Shown here: positions 7,110-12,922 of the stretch, in pieces
How positions within the stretch are numbered: position 1 is the stretch's first letter
Layout of the letters: each line of letters begins with the position of its first letter
Assembly (NCBI GenBank): GCA_003557085.1
Contig: PWPR01000012.1
Location: 1 to 12,922 of the forward strand
Origin: Clostridia bacterium
Lineage (GTDB): Bacteria; Bacillota; UBA994; PWPR01
DNA length: 12,922 nt
Direction: 5' to 3'
Notes under the pieces: generated by a model
What the model saw: only the letters and a program-made list of their open reading frames with translations
Database searches by the model: none
What the model was told of the DNA's origin: nothing
Position numbers and translations under genes: made by a program

Positions 7110-9410
7110 TTAATTATTTGTTAAAACTTGTTTTATAAATACGTCTATTATATTAGGATCAAACTGACTACCAGAGCACCTTCTAAGCTCCTTAATAGCC
7201 TCTTCCTTACTGATTTTCTTTCTATAAGGCCTATCTTCTGTCATAGCGTCATACGAGTCAGCTATAGCTATTATTCTTGCTTCTACAGGAATTTCTTCAC
7301 CTTGTAATCCACTTGGATATCCTTTACCATCCCATCTTTCATGGTGAAATTTAATGATATCTTTTAGATCTTCATACTCATCAATTTCCTCTATAATCGC
7401 AGAACCTTTAGCAGAATGTTGCTTCATTAGATCCCATTCACTTTCTTCAAGAGTTGCTTCTTTATTTAGAATACCTTCATTTATAATGATCTTGCCAATA
7501 TCATGCAATATTCCTGCAAGCTTGACACGATTAATATTGTTCTTACTCCAATTTAAAGCACTTGCTATATCTTCAGCATAATCTCCTACTCTTATAGAGT
7601 GATGTTGTTCTCTTTTGCTTTTTTGAAATAAAGTGCTCATCATAGCTTGAATCATATGATAATGCACGCTATCTTTATTTAGAAACTTAGCTTTATAAAG
7701 GTTTTTTTCAGACTCTTTATAGAGATAATCCAGGTTTTTTTGACAATCTTTCTGCAAAGCATACCCAAAAGAAACTGATAAAAAGACCTTATCATTATAT
7801 TTCGTTTCAATATATAGATTTGAGGTTTTTTCCAACTCCTCTGTTATTTTGGCAATATCATCTTCATTTGCATTTTTAAAGAGAATTCCAAATTCATCAC
7901 CGCCAATTCTTGACAGAACACCTTTATCATTAATAATTTTATCCATTATTTCTACAGCTCTTACAATTAACTCATCACCACAAATATGACCATAAGTATC
8001 ATTTATTATTTTTAAACCATTAATGTCAGCCATAATAAAAGCTAGTGGATAATATTCATTCTCGTTTAACCTTTCAAATGTTTCTTCGATATACCTTCGA
8101 TTATGTGTTCCTGTTAAGTAATCATGATATGCTAAGTATCTAAGCTCCTCTTCTATCTGCTTTTGTTTAGTTATATCAAGAGCAGAAGTAGCAATAAATT
8201 CTGGCTTGCCAGTCTCATCTTTTAACATTACCCCACTCATTAACATAGGAAACTCTGTACCATTTTTGTGTTTATGCCAGATTTCTTGCAAGTCAAAATG
8301 ATTGACTTGAAGCAATCTCTCTATAACATGATCAACTGCTTTTAGCTGCTTTTGTGTATGTAAAATAGATATATTCTTTCCAATTAACTCTTCTGGGCTA
8401 TATCCATGTATGTTAGCAAAGAACTTGTTAACATACGTTATATGACCGCTTAGGTCAGATATAGCATTGCCATGCGAAGCATTATCAGAAATTACTTTAA
8501 ATCTCTTTACTTCGTTTTCTAATTCTTTTTGTTTCTTGATACCCCATGCACTTTGTATGAGTACAATAAGTTGATTTGCATCAAAATCTGAATATCCTGT
8601 ATCGTTATTTGCTACACCTACCACTGCTATAATCTTCTCATTATCAAATACTGGAATAGACATATAGTTTCTTAGTTTTACGTGTTGCTTAGGATAACCT
8701 TTTTTTAGCTTATTAGGGGCGTTGAAGTCATTTACAATAATTGGCTTCCTCTGCCGCACTACCTCTCCCCATATCCCTGTTTTTTCAAGTTGATATACTG
8801 TTTGCTTATCTATAATTTTGCAATCTGGCATTACACCATTTGTCCAGCTGTTCAATTTAAGCTCACAGGTGTTCTCGTCATACAAATATATGTATCCATA
8901 CTGGCTTTTTGATATTTCTAAAGCACGATGCAGCACATTATCAAGAAACTCCTGTTCATTTGTAAATTGATCCCTATATATCTCTATAATAATCTCTTGT
9001 CTTTTAAGCTCAGTTTCTAAGATAAGATTTTGACTTTCTAGGTGTTTTTTATCAGTAACATCTTCAAATAGAGTTATGAAGTAGCCCTTATCAGCTTGAT
9101 AAGCATATATTTTATACCACCTCTTTGCAGGATGAAAATATTGTTCAAACTGAATTTGCAATCCCTCAAAAGCAACCTTTGAATACACATTTATCCAATT
9201 AAATGGATCATTAATAATTTCAGGATGTACCTCAGTAACTTTCTTTCCAATAATATCATTGGCTTTTAGTCCGGTATGACTTTCAAAGGCTAAATTAACA
9301 TCAATAAAAACATAGTTGCTTGGCTGACCATTCTCATCTATAACAAATTTGTGCAAAGCATATCCTAATGGCATTTTCGTAGTAAACTGATTGAATAATA
9401 GATTATTCAA
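7110..9410 (-). CDS. PAS-GAF-PAS-GGDEF-HD-GYP c-di-GMP signalling protein
   Basis: The protein is 766 residues from the TTG at 9410. Domains in order: PAS (~10-122), GAF (~150-295), second PAS (~300-418), GGDEF (~421-578) and HD-GYP (~583-764). GGDEF is intact at 503-507 with metal Asp462, but the inhibitory RxxD is absent (NDKG). HD-GYP keeps HD at 636-637, His665, HHE at 689-691, GYP at 697-699 and Asp718, so both synthesis and hydrolysis of c-di-GMP look possible. No membrane segment is seen, so sensing is probably cytosolic. The longer frame from ATG 9485 is unlikely: its first codons lie over the promoter, and the TTG has its own Shine-Dalgarno. It is the first gene of the operon, 25 nt before the corrinoid protein. 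Confidence 0.9.
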   Translation of the reverse strand: MNNLLFNQFTTKMPLGYALHKFVIDENGQPSNYVFIDVNLAFESHTGLKANDIIGKKVTEVHPEIINDPFNWINVYSKVAFEGLQIQFEQYFHPAKRWYKIYAYQADKGYFITLFEDVTDKKHLESQNLILETELKRQEIIIEIYRDQFTNEQEFLDNVLHRALEISKSQYGYIYLYDENTCELKLNSWTNGVMPDCKIIDKQTVYQLEKTGIWGEVVRQRKPIIVNDFNAPNKLKKGYPKQHVKLRNYMSIPVFDNEKIIAVVGVANNDTGYSDFDANQLIVLIQSAWGIKKQKELENEVKRFKVISDNASHGNAISDLSGHITYVNKFFANIHGYSPEELIGKNISILHTQKQLKAVDHVIERLLQVNHFDLQEIWHKHKNGTEFPMLMSGVMLKDETGKPEFIATSALDITKQKQIEEELRYLAYHDYLTGTHNRRYIEETFERLNENEYYPLAFIMADINGLKIINDTYGHICGDELIVRAVEIMDKIINDKGVLSRIGGDEFGILFKNANEDDIAKITEELEKTSNLYIETKYNDKVFLSVSFGYALQKDCQKNLDYLYKESEKNLYKAKFLNKDSVHYHMIQAMMSTLFQKSKREQHHSIRVGDYAEDIASALNWSKNNINRVKLAGILHDIGKIIINEGILNKEATLEESEWDLMKQHSAKGSAIIEEIDEYEDLKDIIKFHHERWDGKGYPSGLQGEEIPVEARIIAIADSYDAMTEDRPYRKKISKEEAIKELRRCSGSQFDPNIIDVFIKQVLTNN

Positions 9411-9425
9411 TTCGCACCCTCTTCT
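9411..9425 (-). promoter_or_regulatory. Ribosome binding site that decides a TTG start
   Basis: On the minus strand AGAAGAGGG (9417-9425) ends 6 nt before the TTG at 9410-9408. No comparable site precedes the upstream ATG at 9485. Similarity to PAS domains begins only after the TTG. Confidence 0.7.
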
Positions 9426-9462
9426 AATTTCTTTATTTTTAATACTTTTTAAGTTTATTTTA

Positions 9463-9474
9463 ATTATACCATAT
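9463..9474 (-). promoter_or_regulatory. Extended -10 promoter of the operon
   Basis: On the minus strand TATGGTATAAT gives a perfect TATAAT (9468-9463) preceded by TGG, an extended -10 (TGnTATAAT). The -35 region at 17 bp is poor (AATATA), which an extended -10 can offset. Predicted transcription begins near 9456, leaving a leader of about 45 nt before the TTG start. Confidence 0.6.
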
Positions 9475-9495
9475 ATCCATAACATTATATTTTTT

Positions 9496-9515
9496 TTACG
9501 TTGTGTTACTTACGT
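9496..9515 (-). promoter_or_regulatory. Direct repeat upstream of the operon promoter, possible operator
   Basis: ACGTAA occurs twice on the minus strand (9515-9510 and 9501-9496), 14 bp apart start to start. It lies about 40-60 bases upstream of the predicted transcription start, where activators often bind. Two 6-bp matches in AT-rich DNA are weak evidence. Confidence 0.25.
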
Positions 9516-9949
9516 ATTTTATGAATATACTTCTAATAATTTTCTCTTTCCTTCAATATATATTTTTTACTAGTACAGAGTTTTGTTTTCTTCATAATGC
9601 AGAGATTATTATCTCCAAATACCTTACTCTTTTTATGTAAAATGAATTTTCTGCGTTAAGAAAGAGAATATCATCCAAGATATCTAGAAAGTATCTTCTT
9701 TAGGAACTAGCTTAGTAATTGCTCCACTAAAAAAATAAGAGTTAGATACAACAATATTTTGTTGTCTTAGCTGATATTTATAATGGTTGAATATATTCAA
9801 AAAGTATTAAATGACTAATGCAAAAATCTAGATTAAACTGAATCAGTTATTTAGCTTACAAGCTATGAGAAAGATGTTGACATGTAAATGATAGAATTGT
9901 CCAAAAATAATGAAGTAGTTTTAGGAAAGCTATAAATGTATATTATTGA

Positions 9950-10072
9950 ACTTGTGAGTCTGGCAAGTACATTTGATGAACCTCCAATGCAAGCTTGCTT
10001 TATCCTGATGATTTAATTTATGTAGGTAAAATGATGGTTAAACTTTTATATAGAAGCAAAACTTATAGATAA
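9950..10072 (+). pseudogene. LysM-like domain relic
   Basis: Read on the plus strand in two frames, this gives VSLASTFDEPPMQA and then, after a frame change, TSNASLLYPDDLIYVG up to a stop at 10070-10072. These resemble the two halves of a LysM peptidoglycan-binding repeat (SLAxxFxTxxxxL and NxASLIYPGDxIxVG). The frame break, short length and lack of a start suggest a remnant of a cell-wall protein gene. Chance similarity cannot be excluded. Confidence 0.35.
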
Positions 10073-10504
10073 GTCAGAACTTAGCAGTAGTAGGAGTAAT
10101 AGTTCAACACTAGGATATCATATTACATGGAATAATTATGATACTAATATTTGCGAAACTGTTTTGATTTTTAGTTTTATAGCGATAAATTTAGAAACTA
10201 GATAAGCTTGGTAGGTTAAAAAACATAGCCATTAATTGGATGTTTGATCATCAGATATCCCTCGTCTTTTATAAGTGGATTTTACTACAACAAGTGTAGC
10301 TACGAGTCAAAATCTATGGATTTAATAGTTTAACTAGAAATATATGTCTGTATAAATTCATAAAATAGTTAATCGGTTAAATCTACATAATAATTGAGTA
10401 ACTAAAAAACACCAGCTTAATACTTCGATATTTCTATATCTATGCACTCTGTCAACTAGTGAACCTGTCGTCAATATTTTGACTGTATTTCTTTCCTAAA
10501 CTTT

Positions 10505-10550
10505 TTTTAAAAAACACAAAGCCAGCATGTTATTGCTTTAGCTTTGTGTT
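10505..10550 (-). terminator. Rho-independent terminator after the GlsB/YeaQ-type gene
   Basis: A perfect 10-bp stem, AACACAAAGC (10513-10522) with GCTTTGTGTT (10541-10550), has an inner AGC/GCT pair. On the minus strand it runs into TTTTTT. It lies about 60 bases past the stop codon. Confidence 0.75.
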
Positions 10551-10611
10551 AAATGAGTATATGTGAATAATTTATTACATATATGCTTAACTTATTTAAT
10601 CAGATAGAGTT

Positions 10612-10875
10612 TTATTTTCTCCTAGAACTTATATGAAGCATGTTAACCAAAGTTAATAATACTACAGCGCCCCCGATAGAAATGAAAAAAGTCATTAGAT
10701 TAAAGGATAATGGCTCAGCTATTCCAAGGAAACCTAGGATCCATGAACCAGTTAAAGCACCGATTACTCCAATTATAATGTTACCGACAATGCCTCCGCG
10801 TGCGTTGCTTGTTGTCAATTTACCAACAGCCCAGCCAGCAAATCCTCCTAGAATAATCCAAGTTATCCAACTCAT
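10612..10875 (-). CDS. GlsB/YeaQ/YmgE-type small membrane protein
   Basis: This 87-residue, very hydrophobic protein matches the transglycosylase-associated (GlsB/YeaQ/YmgE) family by length and pattern. MSWITWIILGGFAGWAVGKL opens it, followed by ARGGIVGNIIIGVIGALTGS and a third hydrophobic segment (~59-80) before a basic tail SSRRK. Three membrane helices with Gly-rich packing are predicted. The family is linked to envelope or general stress, but the molecular role is unknown. The start is well supported by AAGGAGGAG about 7 nt before ATG. It is monocistronic, with its own terminator. Confidence 0.88.
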   Translation of the reverse strand: MSWITWIILGGFAGWAVGKLTTSNARGGIVGNIIIGVIGALTGSWILGFLGIAEPLSFNLMTFFISIGGAVVLLTLVNMLHISSRRK

Positions 10876-12345
10876 CTATATCTCCTCCTTTTACTTTACT
10901 CAGATATGTTCTTTACAGAATGTTAAACTTTGAAACATGGTAATTGTATTAATGAACTGAAGCGATTGGTGATTTATCTTTTTGTTAGTGTCTAGTTTTA
11001 CTTGAAGGTATATTAATCACCTTATCTACGCTTTCTACAAACTGTTCTTTATATCTTATATTCTGTCTATAACGTATCTGATATCTTCGTAAAAAGAGGC
11101 TTTAGTGTTAGCTATTGCTTAATTCTAACCTCTTAATGTCTATGCTTCATGTCAAACATTTGTGCCTTATTTGTAAGTTATGTTTAGTAAGATAATAAAG
11201 TTTTTGATCAATTCAAAAAAGTTTGTTTAATCACTACAATAAATAAAAACCCAAAATCTACATTTGTATAGTTTCCAAAGTTAAAGTTCATGTTGTCATG
11301 CTTTTCATATACTCACAACTTACTAATTAAGCAGACTAATCATAAAAAGATCCACCCTATTAGGTTTTCTGGTACATTAATCTTATACTCTTTTATGTTG
11401 TTAGTCAATTTATTGCAATTTTTATATGCACTTTTATTGCATTAATACACATATGTATTATTATAATTATTATATTATTTTAAAAACTGCATTGCCATCA
11501 TGAAAAAAGATCTCGAATGAGTGCTGGTACTATTTCTTTTTGTTTTCTACATAATTTAGCCAAAATTAGATATCCCAACATTGTAACTTGTCCAAAAGTT
11601 ATTTAATTCATCAAAGTAAAACATATTATTTTTCATATCCATTATTTTCGTTTATGGTCAAAGGATATTTAATTAATAATGTACTCAGTGTCATCAAAGA
11701 CATATCCTTTATCGTATGATACAATGTAGACAAATGTTAAAACAATTATTCATATTAATGTTTTAATAATTGTTCTATAATTGTTACTAATTAAGCCATA
11801 AGGTAATTAGTCTACATGAGTTTAAGATAGTAAAAAGCTTTATATGAGTAAGGACGCTTTATCACTTATTAAGGAGCTTAATTTGAAAAATGCTTAAGTT
11901 AACTTAAAAACTAACACTTTAACTCTATTGCTCAGAATAAAATAGGTGGCTATTAATATGAAATACTATAACAAGAAAAGACAAAGAAATACTAACCTAT
12001 ATAAAGCTTATATGTACTATTGGTTGTCAACATCCTACATAAATGTTTCTAACTTTCCCTTCCCATGTTGACTCTTTTTATAAGTCCCTCACTTTAGAAA
12101 TACTTATAAATGTAATAGTTCTAAAATATGATTTGAGTATCTGAGAAAAAAACTACTACAATACATTAAGACTTATTGTTGTTAATAACACAGCTTAAAG
12201 AACATCTACTAATGCAAGCGATAACCTTAAGAGATTCAATATTGTTGATTTAGCATCGTCATACATTAAACTTCTGGTAATTACTAAAAAAATCTAGTTA
12301 CTCTTTTCATAAACTCTAACTTATTTGGAAGGATACGTGATTGAA
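10876..12345. other. 1.47-kb spacer without a supported gene
   Basis: The largest gap in the window. It holds one structured inverted-repeat element (11725-11816) and a 9-bp inverted repeat (AAAGGATAT at 11660-11668, ATATCCTTT at 11702-11710). A minus-strand open stretch near 11515-11600 (including LAKLCRKQKEIVPALIRD) may be debris of an unknown gene. A 37-codon frame at 11958-12071 is basic but has no family features. No tRNA, rRNA, CRISPR or known riboswitch was recognised. Confidence 0.55.
11725..11816. other. Nested inverted-repeat element, possible structured RNA
   Basis: An outer pair TGTAGAC (11725-11731) and GTCTACA (11810-11816) closes two inner hairpins. The first is AACAATTATT (11741-11750) with AATAATTGTT (11765-11774). 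The second is CTAATTA-AG-CC, loop ATAA, GG-TAATTAG (11787-11810). Base 11810 is shared by the outer and last helices. The layout is that of a multi-helix junction, but the stems are AT-rich and no conserved motif was recognised, so strand and function are unknown. Confidence 0.35.
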
Positions 12346-12922
12346 ATGAACAAGTTAAAGGTTTTAGTTATCAGTGATAATTCATCTAATGCAGAATATT
12401 TTGAGAATACTATCTCAAAAGCCTTATTAGGAACTAAAGTATATATTGCTCAAGATAGATTGCAAGGTGTAGCACTAGCAAAAAGTAAAGAGCCTGACGT
12501 AATTGTAATTGATTTACCAATAACAAACACAAAATACTTAAAAACCATTCAACTTTTTAAGAAAACAAAACACTTAAGTTCAATCCCAATTTTATTTGTT
12601 ACAGACTTAGAAATAGATCGAGAACTACGTAATGAAGCTATAAAAGCAGGCGCAGATGCTTTTCTGTTAAAACCCTTGGATGATGCAATATTAATCACAC
12701 AATTAACTTCAATGGCAAAAATTAAAGAAAGAAATATTCTAATAAATACTCAAAAAGAACAGCTTGAAGATTTAGTAGAACGTCGTACAAACGACTTAAA
12801 AAACGAAGTAATCAAAAGAAGAAGTCTTGAGGAAGAACTTCGAAAGAGTGAAGAAATTCTTAAAACTTACATAGAGAAAGCCCCAATTGGAATATTTGTA
12901 GTTGATTCAAATGGAAAATATA
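12346..12922 (+). CDS. Receiver-domain plus PAS signalling protein, 3' end outside window
   Basis: 192 residues are visible. Residues ~4-125 form a response-regulator receiver domain: acidic Asp11, phospho-acceptor Asp56 in VIVIDLP, Thr86 in LFVTD, and Lys109 in FLLKP. A charged coiled coil (~128-170, with QLEDLVERRTNDLKNEV) follows, then the start of a PAS domain (YIEKAPIGIFVVDSNGKY). Such architectures usually continue into a histidine kinase or a GGDEF domain, which would lie beyond the window. The start is uncertain: GGAAGGA (12327-12333) is 12 nt before the ATG at 12346 but only 3 nt before an in-frame GTG at 12337. The gene diverges from the 10612-10875 gene. Confidence 0.85.
   Translation, partial: MNKLKVLVISDNSSNAEYFENTISKALLGTKVYIAQDRLQGVALAKSKEPDVIVIDLPITNTKYLKTIQLFKKTKHLSSIPILFVTDLEIDRELRNEAIKAGADAFLLKPLDDAILITQLTSMAKIKERNILINTQKEQLEDLVERRTNDLKNEVIKRRSLEEELRKSEEILKTYIEKAPIGIFVVDSNGKY

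Larger units (their letters stand above)
9516..10611. other. 1.1-kb spacer without an intact gene
   Basis: This stretch separates two minus-strand units. It holds a LysM-like relic on the plus strand near 9950-10072 and a short hairpin at 9748-9765 (ACAACAA, loop TATT, TTGTTGT). A further open stretch at about 10070-10204 (including GYHITWNNYDTN) has no family I can name. The terminator of the 10612-10875 gene lies at 10505-10550. I see nothing in 10210-10500. Confidence 0.55.

Noticed and set aside
9411..9490. Possible cobalamin or c-di-GMP riboswitch in the operon leader
   Set aside because: The predicted leader is only about 45 nt and no conserved B12-box or GEMM motif is present.
9391..9573. 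60-codon plus-strand frame over the operon promoter
   Set aside because: Hydrophobic low-complexity translation of AT-rich promoter DNA, overlapping the start of the PAS-GGDEF-HD-GYP gene.
10640..10933. 97-codon plus-strand frame opposite the small membrane protein
   Set aside because: Antisense to a well-supported GlsB/YeaQ-type gene; Pro-rich composition is the complement of Gly codons.
11958..12071. 37-codon basic frame with GGTGG upstream
   Set aside because: Composition is that of random AT-rich DNA (Lys, Tyr, Asn), with no family resemblance.

Overview
The window looks like chromosomal DNA of a low-GC Gram-positive anaerobe, most likely a clostridial Firmicute. Evidence for this is the strongly AT-rich sequence, strong GGAGG-type ribosome binding sites, a sortase-anchored surface protein, a corrinoid-dependent methyltransferase pair and c-di-GMP enzymes of the GGDEF plus HD-GYP type. 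About one third of the window is non-coding, and several spacers seem to hold gene debris.

Layout. (1) 1-1901 (+): 3' part of a large surface protein with an ice-binding-like (DUF3494-type) domain, five 90-residue Cna-B-like repeats and an IPQTG sorting signal. (2) 1902-3010: a spacer with a possible decayed small gene and two back-to-back terminator hairpins. (3) 3011-3250 (-): an orphan Phd/YefM-type antitoxin. (4) 3251-3917: a spacer with a doubtful transposase relic and the terminator of the next operon. (5) 3918-9410 (-): the central four-gene operon. In transcription order it encodes a PAS-GAF-PAS-GGDEF-HD-GYP protein, a corrinoid protein, a UroD/MtaA-type methyltransferase, and a Cys-rich DUF1638-like domain fused to GAF-GGDEF. 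(6) 9411-10611: a promoter, then a spacer with a LysM-like relic. (7) 10612-10875 (-): a GlsB/YeaQ/YmgE-type membrane protein with its terminator. (8) 10876-12345: a spacer with one structured inverted-repeat element. (9) 12346-end (+): the start of a receiver-plus-PAS signalling protein.

The most interesting unit is the central operon. A methyltransferase and its corrinoid carrier are sandwiched between two c-di-GMP enzymes. The genes are tightly coupled: a 25-nt gap, an ATGA overlap, then a TAA directly abutting an ATG. All sit between a good extended -10 promoter and a good terminator. The last gene fuses a domain resembling proteins that I recall beside corrinoid methyltransferases to a diguanylate cyclase. 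My inference is that methyl-donor or corrinoid status is converted into a c-di-GMP signal. An unusual zinc site in the methyltransferase (His-x-Ala and His where MtaA-type enzymes have His-x-Cys and Cys) leaves open whether it is a catalyst with unusual chemistry or a sensor. All family assignments are by eye and from memory; no database search was run.
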